A stretch of DNA of 49,791 nt from Anaerobacillus alkalilacustris (GCF_001866005.1 NZ_MLQR01000022.1:1-49791); one strand, 5' to 3'; shown: positions 16,420 through 24,654, counted from the stretch's first letter. Notes: generated by a model not told the origin, from the sequence alone. Numbers and translations: made by a program.

Positions 16420-17420
16420 GCATTGTTATACTTCGACCTGGTTTACTAACAACCATTCAAGATTTAGGTAGGTTCGGTTATCAAAAGTATGGAGTCATTG
16501 TAAGTGGTGCGATGGATCCTTATGCATTACGAATTGCCAATCTATTAGTAGGGAATGACGAAGGGGCAGCTTCCCTAGAAATAACAGTCACAGGTCCTTT
16601 TTTAAAATTTGAGCAAGATTGCTTAATTGCGATAACTGGTGGCGATTTATCTCCCTCAATCGAAAACGTTCTAGTTCCTTTATGGAAACCTGTTTTAGTG
16701 AGAAAAGGAACAGTTCTTCAATTTGGTGCATGTAATAAAGGGTGTCGTGCTTATCTTGCAGTTGCTGGTGGATTTTCTGTAGATGAGGTTATGGGTAGCT
16801 GTAGTACATATCTTCGAGCAAATCTCGGTGGTTTCCAAGGACGAGCGCTTCAAAAGGGAGACATTGTTTCATTAAAAGTACCAACCGAACAAAATAAAGC
16901 TATAGAACAGATATGTTCTTTGACAGAACCTTATTTTTCTACAACATCCTGGAATGTGAATACTGAGTGGATAAGACAAGATATCGAAATTAACACGATA
17001 CGAGTAATAGCTGGAACCCATTTTGATCTTTTTACGGAAGAATGTAGAAATTCATTTTATCATAATACATTCACTATTACCCCTCAATCGGATCGAATGG
17101 GTTATCGATTATCGGGACCAGATTTACAGCTTATTAATCCTTTTGAGATGTTGTCTGAAGCCGTTACACTTGGCACGATTCAAGTGCCCGCAGATGGAAA
17201 TCCAATTATTTTACTTGCTGATCGCCAAACTACTGGTGGTTATCCAAGAATAGGTCAAGTGGTGTCGGTTGATAATCCGACTTTAGCTCAACTTAAACCA
17301 GGTGAAAAAATCCGTTTTAAAAAGGTAAGTATAGAGGAAGCAGAAGCACTGTATATATCTAGAGAAAATGAATTAAATGAGTTAAAAACAGGATTGAATT
17401 TAAAATTAAATAAAAAGTAG
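16416..17420 (+). CDS. pxpC: 5-oxoprolinase subunit PxpC (KipA)
   Basis: A 334-residue biotin-dependent carboxyltransferase-like protein of the KipA family, subunit C of 5-oxoprolinase. Landmarks are LRPGLLTTIQDLGRFGYQ at the start, SGAMDPYALRIANLLVGN, ITGGDLSP, and the C-terminal SDRMGYRLSGP and ILLADRQTTGGYPRIGQV motifs. AAGGAGGGA precedes the ATG, which overlaps the pxpB stop by 4 bases, so the two are translationally coupled. In many genomes pxpA is adjacent; here it lies 830 bases further, beyond decayed genes. Confidence 0.93.
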   Translation: MSIVILRPGLLTTIQDLGRFGYQKYGVIVSGAMDPYALRIANLLVGNDEGAASLEITVTGPFLKFEQDCLIAITGGDLSPSIENVLVPLWKPVLVRKGTVLQFGACNKGCRAYLAVAGGFSVDEVMGSCSTYLRANLGGFQGRALQKGDIVSLKVPTEQNKAIEQICSLTEPYFSTTSWNVNTEWIRQDIEINTIRVIAGTHFDLFTEECRNSFYHNTFTITPQSDRMGYRLSGPDLQLINPFEMLSEAVTLGTIQVPADGNPIILLADRQTTGGYPRIGQVVSVDNPTLAQLKPGEKIRFKKVSIEEAEALYISRENELNELKTGLNLKLNKK

Positions 17421-17568
17421 TGTTGGTGTCCTTCTAATACAAAAGAATTAGAAAATAAAATAATAGTGGAAACAGACGAGATGATAGGTATAAGGTGGGG
17501 CACAAACAGAGTTGTAAATGTACAGACCATACATGATATTCAAGAATTCAGTTAATAAAAAGTAAAAA

Positions 17569-17591
17569 ACAACCTTCACAAAAAAGGTTGT
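17569..17591. terminator. Hairpin, terminator on the minus strand
   Basis: acaacctt pairs with aaggttgt; on the minus strand the stem is followed by a T run. It lies directly past the 3' end of the minus-strand IclR remnant and probably was its terminator. Confidence 0.55.
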
Positions 17592-17611
17592 ACAGTCAAA
17601 CAAGCATACTC

Positions 17612-17945
17612 TTATTTTCCGTTAGAATAACCTAGCTTTTGAGATATTTTAGCTGCTGTTCGTTTTACTTTTTCGATGATATGAGACACATGTTCTTTTC
17701 AAAAACGTACGTACATCTGGTCTAGCTGCACTTAAGTCACTACTACTTTTTTCGTATACGAAAATCTGTACCGCTACAGATGATGTATGATCCTCAAGTT
17801 CAGAATAGCTAATCGTATAGCCATCTAGTTTGGATTGTTGTAAAACTGTTCGAAGTTTCTGTTTGTCTGTAATAGTTCCTATACCGAACGGTTTTAGTTC
17901 ATTAGTTTTTAAGATAATAATGATTATGAAATAAAAAAGTGAAAA
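17612..17945 (-). pseudogene. IclR-family (KipR-like) regulator remnant
   Basis: The minus strand reads LKPFGIGTITDKQKLRTVLQ, QSKLDGYTISYSELEDHTSS, VAVQIFVYEKSSSDLSAARP and, after a frame change, EHVSHIIEKVKRTAAKISQ and KLGYSNGK. GY-x-I-S-x-x-E, V-A-x-x-I-F and the terminal V-x-x-x-A-x-K-I-S-x-x-L-G-Y are C-terminal IclR signatures. The DNA-binding half is absent and there is one frameshift. B. subtilis kipR is an IclR regulator beside kipI-kipA, so this is probably the ruined local regulator. Confidence 0.7.
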
Positions 17946-18025
17946 TTTATTCCTTATTTTACCAAATCAATTTGTGATTGTCTAGTTAACTAGTTATGTC
18001 ATGGAGTAGCCGCGCTAACACAAAA

Positions 18026-18061
18026 AGTGAACTCGTTTCAGCAAGCTGAAACGAGTTCACT
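18026..18061. repeat. Perfect hairpin repeat, copy 1
   Basis: agtgaactcgtttcagc and its perfect complement gctgaaacgagttcact are separated by only two bases. A close copy with a few changes lies at 19101-19136, so the pair brackets pxpA; half a copy occurs at 38107-38132. No T tract follows here, so it is a palindromic repeat rather than a terminator. Confidence 0.85.
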
Positions 18062-18080
18062 CAAGTATTAGAAGATATCA

Positions 18081-18224
18081 AAATTATGGGTAATCGGATT
18101 TATCGTATTTTCAACAATTGTTTTTGTTTTAATTTGGATGACCATTTCTGGTGTGATAGTGGTTGTTTCAACTGCATTCTTAGGTATTCGTACACTCAAA
18201 CAAATAATTCAACAGTTATTATAA
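18081..18224 (+). pseudogene. C-terminal membrane fragment upstream of pxpA
   Basis: The frame reads KLWVIGFIVFSTIVFVLIWM then TISGVIVVVSTAFLGIRTLK and a short tail before TAA. It has no start, and its 5' side is cut just after the palindrome at 18026-18061. It looks like the last one or two helices of an integral membrane protein. In B. subtilis a metal-transporter-like gene (ycsG) accompanies pxpA, so it may be a relic of such a transporter; this is a guess. Confidence 0.45.
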
Positions 18225-18248
18225 TAGAAGAAAGGGGGAAGAATTTTA

Positions 18249-19028
18249 ATGAAGTCCGTTGATCTTAATTGTGATTTAGGGGAAAGCTTTGGTGCATTTG
18301 TTGTTGGGCAAGATGAATTGATCTTACAACATATTACTTCAGCAAATATCGCTTGTGGTTACCATGCCGGTGATCATAATGTCATGGCTAAGGCTGTACA
18401 AATGGCCAAGAAAAAAGGTGTAAGTATTGGAGCGCACCCGGGATTTCCTGACTTACTCGGGTTTGGAAGAAGAGTTATTCAAACAGAACCAGAGGACATT
18501 TATCATTTTGTCATTTATCAGATAGGTGCATTACAAGGATTTTGTAAATGTAATAACGTTCGGCTGAACCATGTGAAGCCGCACGGCGCTCTATACAATA
18601 TGGCGGCCAAAGATCCTATCCTAGCAGAGGCGATTGCAAAGGCTGTGTATGATATAGATCCGTCTTTAATCTTATATGGTCTTTCCGGAAGCGAATTAAC
18701 AAAAGCGGGTGCAAAGATCGGATTAAAAATAGCAAATGAAGTATTTGCTGATCGTACATATCAGCCAGATGGTACGCTGACGCCACGAACAAATGAAAAT
18801 GCCATCATTCATGAAACCGATAAAGCGATTGAACAAGTACTTTCCATGGTGAAAACAAGTACCGTCAAAGCAGTCGACGGGACAACGGTTTCGATACAAG
18901 CAGATACGATTTGCGTACACGGGGATGGACCAAAAGCACTTGAATTTACACAAACACTACGTAAAACTCTCGTGGCAGAAGGTATTCAACTTGGTAGATG
19001 GGACAAGTCCAGTACAAACAGAAAGTAG
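18249..19028 (+). CDS. pxpA: 5-oxoprolinase subunit PxpA (LamB/YcsF)
   Basis: A 259-residue LamB/YcsF-family protein, subunit A of 5-oxoprolinase. The signature [50 protein letters not shown] and ICVHGDGP motifs are all present, and the length (about 250) is standard. The ATG follows AAAGGGGGA. It completes the PxpABC set with the genes at 15670-17420 but is separated from them by an IclR remnant, a palindrome and a membrane fragment, so it probably has its own promoter. Confidence 0.95.
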   Translation: MKSVDLNCDLGESFGAFVVGQDELILQHITSANIACGYHAGDHNVMAKAVQMAKKKGVSIGAHPGFPDLLGFGRRVIQTEPEDIYHFVIYQIGALQGFCKCNNVRLNHVKPHGALYNMAAKDPILAEAIAKAVYDIDPSLILYGLSGSELTKAGAKIGLKIANEVFADRTYQPDGTLTPRTNENAIIHETDKAIEQVLSMVKTSTVKAVDGTTVSIQADTICVHGDGPKALEFTQTLRKTLVAEGIQLGRWDKSSTNRK

Positions 19029-19100
19029 TAGAATACAAAAAAGAGCGTAGTCTAAAAAGCAGAAAATCGAAGTAGGGTGCACACGAATAAGAGCTAATCT

Positions 19101-19136
19101 AGTGAACTCGTTTCAGCTTGCTAAAACGGGTTCACT
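19101..19136. repeat. Hairpin repeat, copy 2
   Basis: agtgaactcgtttcagc, tt, gctaaaacgggttcact: the same palindrome as at 18026 with two changes in the right arm that weaken pairing. It lies 73 bases past pxpA. Confidence 0.8.
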
Positions 19137-19445
19137 GAAGTAAAGTAGTAGTTTAATGAAAGAAGTTATTTATTAATTGATGAATTTTTAATTCAACAAA
19201 AAGGTGAATATTTATGATGATGATTATGAAATTCTACAAACTTATCATCGATTGTAAAGCCAAGCACTTCAATCCATTCAGACTAATTCATTAAAAATTA
19301 ATTTTAATACTGTTAACAAGGCTAGTAATTCGAGAAGTACATAGTATCTGTATAAATAGAAAAATTTACCAGTTTTATGCCTTTTAACGTGTCTACGTAT
19401 GTGGAGTGCGTGATTGGGATATAACGGATTAAGGAGAAACAAAAT
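19137..19445. other. Intergenic upstream of ywbE
   Basis: No gene or clear regulatory signal. Minus-strand open frames here overlap ywbE and have no RBS. Confidence 0.4.
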
Positions 19446-19640
19446 ATGACTGGAACAAAAAGAGAATATATTAAGCAAGGTTCAAGAGTTAAAGTTGTAC
19501 AAAAGCAAGACCAGCGTTCAGGAAAGCTAACAGAAGGTATAGTAGCAGATATACTGACCAACTCATTGATTCACCCTCATGGTATTAAAGTAAGGCTTGA
19601 AAATGGAGTTGTTGGTAGAGTAAAGGAAATATTGAACTGA
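19446..19640 (+). CDS. ywbE: YwbE family protein
   Basis: A 64-residue protein matching YwbE (DUF2196). Conserved parts are GSRVKVVQKQDQRSGKLTEG, ILTNSLIHPHGIKVRLE and GRVKEI. It is a small, soluble beta-rich domain common in Bacillales and other bacteria, with no established function. The ATG lies 9 bases after AAGGAG. Length is that of the family. It stands alone with a terminator directly downstream. Confidence 0.92.
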   Translation: MTGTKREYIKQGSRVKVVQKQDQRSGKLTEGIVADILTNSLIHPHGIKVRLENGVVGRVKEILN

Positions 19641-19659
19641 ATATTCGTTAGTGAAATTG

Positions 19660-19690
19660 AAAGCATTCACACTAATGTGTGGGTGCTTTT
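19660..19690 (+). terminator. Intrinsic terminator of ywbE
   Basis: aaagca-tt-cacac pairs with gtgtg-gg-tgcttt around a 4-base loop and ends in tttta. It lies about 20 bases after the ywbE stop. Confidence 0.75.
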
Positions 19691-19986
19691 ATATCCGATA
19701 AAATTCCTTCGTATCGTTCTTTTATATACATTTCTAGGGAATATTAGTAAATAAGTGAATAAGAGGTCAAGTTTCTGACTTCAATGACTTCTTCCTAACT
19801 AGATATAGCTTTTGTAATGGTTTTTTTGTTGATTTTAGTATCTGAATTATATATACTGCATCTTACATAAAAGTTTAGTAAACTAGTTAAGAATACATAA
19901 AACAAAGTTAGGGTAGCAACGCCCAGGATAAGTTATATTCATAATTTTGCTTGCCATTTAAGATAAAAAAAGGTGGAGTTTACTGG
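19691..19986. other. Intergenic upstream of the AI-2E permease
   Basis: A/T-rich leader with no frame I can support. The plus-strand open frame that enters from 19951 uses a TTG well ahead of the proper RBS (AAAGGTGGAG) and is not needed. Confidence 0.4.
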
Positions 19987-21066
19987 ATGTATATCAAGGT
20001 CTTGAAATTTGGTTCAATTATGATCATGCTTTTTTTAATTATTTATTTAGGAACCCTTATTGATTGGTTATTCCGACCAATTGTTGTGTTTGTTCAAACA
20101 TTATTTGTTCCTATTCTTCTTGCAGGAATACTTTTCTACCTATTAAGACCATTGGTTCATTTTCTATGCAAAAAAATGTCCAGAGTGTTATCAATCATTA
20201 TCATCTACGTTGGTTTAATAGCCTTGGGTATTAGTTTCATTTCTTTTATTGGACCAGAAATTCAAAAACAATTTTTTAAATTAATCAATAGCATGCCCCA
20301 AATTATTTCTGAGTTACAATTGTTAATGATTGAATTGCAGCAAAATGAACTCGTCCAACGATTTGGTTTGGTAGAAGTATTTAATTTGAGAGACCAGATT
20401 GAACAAATAGGTATGGTAGTAGGTGGACTCATTGGTGAACTTGTTGCTAATACTTTTGGATTTATAGGTACGATTTTTAATACGTTACTATTATTTATTA
20501 TTGTTCCTTTTATTCTGTTCTATTTGTTGAAGGAAGGTGAGAGGCTTCCTAATTATTTCTTAGATTTTTTTAGTAAAGAAAAGCAACAAGAGGTTAGACC
20601 CATATTAACAAATATGGATAAAACATTGAGTAGTTATATTCAAGGAGTTTTAATCGTTTGTTCGTTCATTGGAGTTCTTTACTACATCGGTTTTTCAATT
20701 ATTGGGTTAGAGTATGCATTAATCCTAGCGATTATTGGAATGCTGACAAATGTTATACCATATATTGGTCCTTGGATTGGTGCGGTACCATCTGTCACGG
20801 TGGGATTGCTTCATTCTCCAATGATGGCCTTATTTGTTTTGATCATTGTTGTAGTCATTCAACAAATAGAGAGTATTTTGGTTCAACCTCAAGTGATTGG
20901 TAAGAGGATGGCTATTCATCCAGTGACTGTTATGATATTAGTGCTAGTTTCTGGACGGTTTATAGGTATTGTGGGAATGATCTTAGTTATTCCAATTTAT
21001 GCTATTGGAAAAGTCATTGCTACCCACCTTTACGGCTTATGGAAGGTGAAAGAAGAAAGGAAATAA
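19987..21066 (+). CDS. AI-2E family permease (UPF0118/PerM)
   Basis: A 359-residue polytopic protein of the AI-2E exporter / PerM family. It shows the usual order: two N-terminal helices, a helix after KKMSRVLSIIIIYVG, a cytoplasmic/amphipathic middle with LINSMPQIISELQ, a helix block around FGFIGTIFNTLLLF, then GVLIVCSFIGVLYYIGF, the conserved NVIPYIGPWIGAVPSV loop, and VQPQVIGKRMAIHPVTVMIL. Members export small molecules or act as Na+/H+ antiporters; the substrate here is unknown. The ATG at 19987 is the start with the best-spaced RBS. Confidence 0.9.
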   Translation: MYIKVLKFGSIMIMLFLIIYLGTLIDWLFRPIVVFVQTLFVPILLAGILFYLLRPLVHFLCKKMSRVLSIIIIYVGLIALGISFISFIGPEIQKQFFKLINSMPQIISELQLLMIELQQNELVQRFGLVEVFNLRDQIEQIGMVVGGLIGELVANTFGFIGTIFNTLLLFIIVPFILFYLLKEGERLPNYFLDFFSKEKQQEVRPILTNMDKTLSSYIQGVLIVCSFIGVLYYIGFSIIGLEYALILAIIGMLTNVIPYIGPWIGAVPSVTVGLLHSPMMALFVLIIVVVIQQIESILVQPQVIGKRMAIHPVTVMILVLVSGRFIGIVGMILVIPIYAIGKVIATHLYGLWKVKEERK

Positions 21067-21335
21067 CAATGCTTGGAGAATTTCTAGCTTATGTAGTTAG
21101 TTTGAATTGGTCCTACCAGATCCTAGAAACCTCATGAGTTCCCATACGCTTAGATGGATTATAAAATTCACAACAAAAAAATTAGGATATGGTTAGTTGC
21201 CACAAAAAATTTAGGGTATTTATTTAACTACTATTCTAATAAATAATTGAAATTATTGTGACATGATTAAATCAATGTAGTAGTTAATCAATAGGAAATG
21301 TTATAATTGTATAGTACAAGGGGAGGGGAAATCAC

Positions 21336-21866
21336 ATGAAACTAAAAACCTTTGCAACGATAGGATTTATTTCTATTTTCCTAGTTGGTTGTAGTGGCGA
21401 TGGAAATACTGAAACTGAAGAGCAGGTACAAGAGGTAGAAAACATTAAACAATTGGTACATGATTATAGTGTAGGTAATTTAGAAAGTCCGAGAGTCTCA
21501 ATTACAGCTCGTGAACTTCTTGTTACTAACAGTGATAACGCTGAAACCATCTATCGTTTACCTGAAGACGAGTTTTTTGTTTCTATTGCACCATACGTTG
21601 AAACAACACATCCATGAACTTATCATAACTTGACAGGTTGTCAAGGAGAAATGGTAGAAGAAGAGTTTATCGTTTTTATTGAGGATTCGGAAGGAAACAT
21701 TATTGTAGACGAAACAATGACATCTTTAGAAAATGGGTTCATTGATTTTTGGTTACCGCGAGATCGAACGTACCTCGTAAGAATTGAACATGAAGGAAGA
21801 ATGGTAGAGTCTGAGATTTCGACCTTTGATGACGACGCGACTTGCATCACAACAATGCAATTTTAA
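21336..21866 (+). CDS. cueP: CueP-like copper lipoprotein with in-frame TGA at a Cys position
   Basis: One frame of 177 codons with a TGA at codon 94 (21615-21617). Residues 1-19 form a lipoprotein signal (FLVGC, C19). The second half, LTGCQGEM...DSEGNIIVDETMTSLENG...FIDFWLPRDRTY...CITTMQF, is a clear match to CueP, the envelope copper-binding protein. CueP has three conserved cysteines (C96, C104, C172 in Salmonella, from memory). Here the TGA is codon 94 and the others are C102 and C170, the same spacing. The TGA therefore stands where the first copper cysteine belongs: either a nonsense mutation (TGT/TGC to TGA) or selenocysteine. The downstream 82 codons are intact, without other lesions. 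Confidence 0.8.
21629..21645 (+). promoter_or_regulatory. Candidate bacterial SECIS hairpin
   Basis: cttgac-aggtt-gtcaag: a 6-bp stem (7 if the a/t pair is counted) with an AGGU apical loop, starting 11 bases after the in-frame TGA. As I remember E. coli fdhF, its SECIS also has 11 bases, then a short stem and an AGGUCU loop. The stem coincides with codons for the conserved LTGCQ, so chance pairing is possible. Confidence 0.4.
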
Positions 21867-21876
21867 ATAAGTACGA

Positions 21877-21900
21877 AAAGCACCTATTAGGTGCTTTTTT
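21877..21900 (+). terminator. Intrinsic terminator of cueP
   Basis: aaaagcacct/aggtgctttt is a 10-bp stem followed by further T, 11 bases past the cueP stop. It supports the 177-codon frame being one transcription unit. Confidence 0.85.
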
Positions 21901-21903
21901 TCA

Positions 21904-22222
21904 TAATCAGAATTAATAAATTTCTAACTTGAAAACGGTCTAGCGCAAGCAGCCTACGAGCTCGGTCACTTCAGTCAAGCTACTGACTTCAATGTCTTCT
22001 TGGATTACTTCTTGAATATGCTCCATGCTACTTTGCTTCGAGGTAGCCTACTTCAAAGCTATGCTAGAAGACGCTAAAAGCACGTAGAAAGCCAAAGAGC
22101 GGCTTCTGTCAAAGGCCGCCCCAGTGAAGCTACTACTTGGATTACTTCGAAGCGGCTTTGCGACGAGCAAACGGAGTGGCACAGGAGCAGCTGCTCGAGA
22201 CCAAGGCGCTTGCGCTTTTCTT
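21904..22222 (+). repeat. Long dispersed repeat, copy 2
   Basis: A near full-length copy (319 bp) of the element also at 13795, 23643 and 40883. It directly follows the cueP terminator. Together with copy 3 in the same orientation it brackets the gene at 22425 and the c-di-GMP riboswitch. Confidence 0.9.
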
Positions 22223-22424
22223 ACTATCGGTTTGAGAAGACCGTAGTGGAATAAAATTTCCGTGTATCGATGAAATTTTCAACGATTCCTACTTTTATGA
22301 AGAGCATAAAAATTTGACCGAGCTAAATGAAATTATTTCAAATAGAGTTATATTTTAGTATATAAAATTTCAGACATGTTCTATATTAATAGTAATAGGT
22401 ATTTTTGACTAAGGTGGTGCTTTT
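22223..22424. other. Leader of the 22425 gene with a short open segment
   Basis: A 36-codon plus-strand segment (about 22252-22359; CIDEIFNDSYFYEEHKNLTE then LNEIISNRVIF) has no good start and may be a gene remnant. Otherwise this is the presumed promoter region. Confidence 0.25.
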
Positions 22425-23099
22425 GTGGGGTTTATAAGAGATACTGGTAGATTTCTAGGTGGTGCAGCAGGGTTTGTCATTGGAAAACCCATCAAAGTTA
22501 TTGGTGATGTGACAAAGGTCGATATTGTTTCGAAAATCGGCGATGGAGTCTACCATGCTTCAAAATTTGCTGGTGATACAGTTGGACAAGCTGTTGATGG
22601 TGTCATAGATACTACATATGGAGTTCTACAAAATGACGCGCTAAAACGCGAGCAAGGGTTAAATAATATGAGTGATGCTGCAATGCGAACTGGAAACGGA
22701 GTTTATGGTACAGCAAAGAGAACATATGCGAATGGTAAGGAAGTATACTCTGGTATTAAAGATGGAGATAAAACTAGAATTAAGCATGGTGTTGAAGGGA
22801 TAGCAACGACTGTAGCAGTAGGTGCCATTGCTATTGGTGTTGTTGATGCTATAGATGGCATAGATGGATCTGCTGACTTAGTAACGGATACCACTCCACC
22901 TTCGGCTAGTGGTGACCCAGGAACACATTTTGTTGAGCCGCATTATGTAGAGGGCTATGTAAGAGCAAATGGAACAGAGGTTGATGGGTATTGGCGTGAT
23001 GGAGATGGGGATACTTCGATAAATAGAGCGGTTGAGGATGGTGGCGGTTATCTGCGTTCAAATCCTGATGGGGATCCTAGTAATAACCTAAAAGGATAA
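22425..23099 (+). CDS. Glycine-rich protein sharing an N-terminal domain with the WHH toxin
   Basis: A 224-residue protein of unrecognised family. Residues 1-150 are Gly/Ala/Val-rich with amphipathic and hydrophobic segments (GRFLGGAAGFVIGKPIKVIG; VEGIATTVAVGAIAIGVVDA). They align by eye with the first 190 residues of the toxin at 35853 (GKIIGTPVSFIGKKV; GTIAGQVGQGTW; GVGKVVVVGTVAITVFDLIE). Residues 165-224 are a different tail with VEGYVRANGTEVDGYWRDGD and GGYLRSNPDGDP, a motif of cell-surface or structural proteins. GTG start after AAGGTGGTG. Probably a cargo or structural partner of the downstream system. Confidence 0.65.
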   Translation: MGFIRDTGRFLGGAAGFVIGKPIKVIGDVTKVDIVSKIGDGVYHASKFAGDTVGQAVDGVIDTTYGVLQNDALKREQGLNNMSDAAMRTGNGVYGTAKRTYANGKEVYSGIKDGDKTRIKHGVEGIATTVAVGAIAIGVVDAIDGIDGSADLVTDTTPPSASGDPGTHFVEPHYVEGYVRANGTEVDGYWRDGDGDTSINRAVEDGGGYLRSNPDGDPSNNLKG

Positions 23100-23136
23100 G
23101 CGATTGTGAAAGTAATAGATGGACAAATGAAATAAT

Positions 23137-23172
23137 AACGACGTCTACTCATTAGAGTAAGCGTCGTTTTTA
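23137..23172 (+). terminator. Intrinsic terminator
   Basis: aacgacg/cgtcgtt with an inner tactc/gagta stem, followed by tttttaaaaa. It separates the gene at 22425 from the riboswitch transcription unit. Confidence 0.75.
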
Positions 23173-23262
23173 AAAATATAAGAATTTTTAAATTTTGAAC
23201 TTGGTATGATGTCTACCGCAAGCGTCCTTCTAAGTTAAGTAAAGAGATAGTGATCTCCCTAT

Positions 23263-23289
23263 ATTATTATTATTATTATTATTATTATT
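23263..23289. repeat. ATT/TAT microsatellite
   Basis: About nine uninterrupted triplets between the 22425 gene terminator and the riboswitch. It could vary in length; no coding frame uses it. Confidence 0.9.
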
Positions 23290-23485
23290 GGTAATTATAT
23301 TGATAAATTAACAGTAACCAATTTATCTTATTAATAATAGTCTAATACAAGATTTATACTTACCAGAATCCTAGGTATGATGTGCAAGTTAGGTTAAATA
23401 CCTAAAAAGGGATCTTTTTAATCGTTTATTTAATTATAGGTCTATGGTAATATATTAATATAGGTATTAATTAGTAATAGTTTAA

Positions 23486-23578
23486 GAAAATGGCAAACCT
23501 ACCGAAAGTTGGGGACGCAAAGCCACGGGTCTACGGGTCTAACTGACTATGACGGCTGGGTTACCGAGAAGTTTCATT
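23486..23578 (+). promoter_or_regulatory. c-di-GMP-I (GEMM-I) riboswitch aptamer
   Basis: The sequence has the conserved GEMM-I elements in order: ggcaaacc, a P2 stem capped by a GAAA tetraloop (accGAAAgtt), GGGACGCAAAGCC, a P3 with its tetraloop receptor side, gacGGCTGGGTTACCG. This class binds cyclic di-GMP. It is followed 25 bases later by an intrinsic terminator, so it probably controls read-through into the operon that begins at 24013. A 349-bp dispersed repeat now sits between terminator and operon. On/off sense cannot be told from sequence. Confidence 0.92.
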
Positions 23579-23601
23579 TTTTCTTTTAGGTAATAAGACC
23601 A

Positions 23602-23638
23602 ATGGCTACTCCTTTTAATAGGAGTAGCCATATTTTTT
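23602..23638 (+). terminator. Riboswitch expression-platform terminator
   Basis: atggctactcc pairs with ggagtagccat around an 8-base loop and is followed by a T6 run. Its position right after the c-di-GMP-I aptamer makes it the likely switching terminator. Confidence 0.85.
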
Positions 23639-23642
23639 ATAT

Positions 23643-23991
23643 AATCAGAATTTATAAATTTATAACTTGAAAACTGTCTAGCGCAAGCAGTCTACGAGCT
23701 CGGTCACTTCAGTCAAGCTACTGACTTCAATAACTACATGAATAACGTCTCTGAATAGCTTCATGCAGCTTTGCTCCTGCGATTACTCGTCGCACAAAAC
23801 ACTGCTTCGAGGAAGCTTACTATGAAGCAATACTAGAAGACGGAGAAGCACGTAGGAAGCCAATGAGCGGCTTCTGTCAAAGGCCGCCCCAGTGAAGCTA
23901 CTACTTGGATTACTTCGAAGCTGCTTTGCTCTTGAGCAAACGGAGTGGCACAGGAGCAGCTGCTCGTGACCAATGCGCTTGCGTTTTTCTT
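23643..23991 (+). repeat. Long dispersed repeat, copy 3
   Basis: A 349-bp copy in the same orientation as copy 2. Its end (gcgcttgcgtttttctt) lies 21 bases before the ATG of the operon's first gene, so it forms the immediate upstream region of the operon. Whether it adds a promoter or terminator is unknown. Confidence 0.9.
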
Positions 23992-24012
23992 GTATTGAAA
24001 AGGAGTAATTTA

Positions 24013-24654
24013 ATGGGTAGCGTTGCAGAGAAAACACTTGGTCAAATTCATGAAACCAACATTTTAATGAATTCATCTATGTATGAAACGATGGAAGCAG
24101 TACAGGAAACAAAAGAATTAATTCAAGAAATTAACAAAGAATTAGAAGAATTGCATGAAGAAACAACGGAAAATTTTCAAAAAAATAAAAAAGAGCTTCA
24201 AAAAGAAATAAAACAGCTAGAAAACAATGTGAAGTCAGAAATTTCAGAATCGACCAATCAATCGATTACGATCATTTGTAACAGAATTACTGCACTAGAA
24301 AAGTCCACAACTGATTATTACAAGGAAAATAAAAAATCGTATGTGAAAATAGAGGAACAGAACAAGCAACAAAGACAAGATTTACATAATTCCTTTACAG
24401 CTCAAAAGAAATTATTGATTGAAAATGACACAGTTATACATAAACGCCTAAGTGTTCTTGAGGATAAGCAGCTTGAAATTAGCGATAAGCTAGTCGAGCT
24501 AGATAAAGCTTTAACTGCTACAAATGAAAAGATTATTCATAACAGTGAGGCATTGACTGCAAAGGTAAACGAACAAACCATGCAGCTCATGAAAAGTCAA
24601 AAAAAATGGTTTATTTTTGTTGTAGTATTAGTGTTCTTTGGATATTTACTGTAG
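24013..24654 (+). CDS. Tail-anchored coiled-coil protein, first gene of the dynamin operon
   Basis: A 213-residue protein with long heptad-rich helices over residues 5-185 (LIQEINKELEELHEETTENF; KELQKEIKQLENNVKSEISE) and one C-terminal transmembrane helix (WFIFVVVLVFFGYLL) ending the chain. This is a tail-anchored cytosolic coiled coil that could tether or scaffold membrane GTPases. The ATG follows AAAAGGAG. The next gene starts 10 bases after its stop. An upstream in-frame extension would be encoded by the dispersed repeat and is rejected. Family not recognised. Confidence 0.75.
   Translation: MGSVAEKTLGQIHETNILMNSSMYETMEAVQETKELIQEINKELEELHEETTENFQKNKKELQKEIKQLENNVKSEISESTNQSITIICNRITALEKSTTDYYKENKKSYVKIEEQNKQQRQDLHNSFTAQKKLLIENDTVIHKRLSVLEDKQLEISDKLVELDKALTATNEKIIHNSEALTAKVNEQTMQLMKSQKKWFIFVVVLVFFGYLL

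Noticed and set aside
18026..18061. Rho-independent terminator
   Set aside because: Strong stem but no following T tract on the plus strand and no gene ending nearby; treated as a palindromic repeat.
21630..21866. Separate 78-residue gene after the TGA in cueP
   Set aside because: It is in the same frame as the upstream part and continues the CueP homology without a gap; the internal ATG with a chance GGAG is not needed.
23905..24012. N-terminal extension of the coiled-coil gene into the dispersed repeat
   Set aside because: The AAAAGGAG RBS and ATG at 24013 fit; the extension is repeat-encoded.
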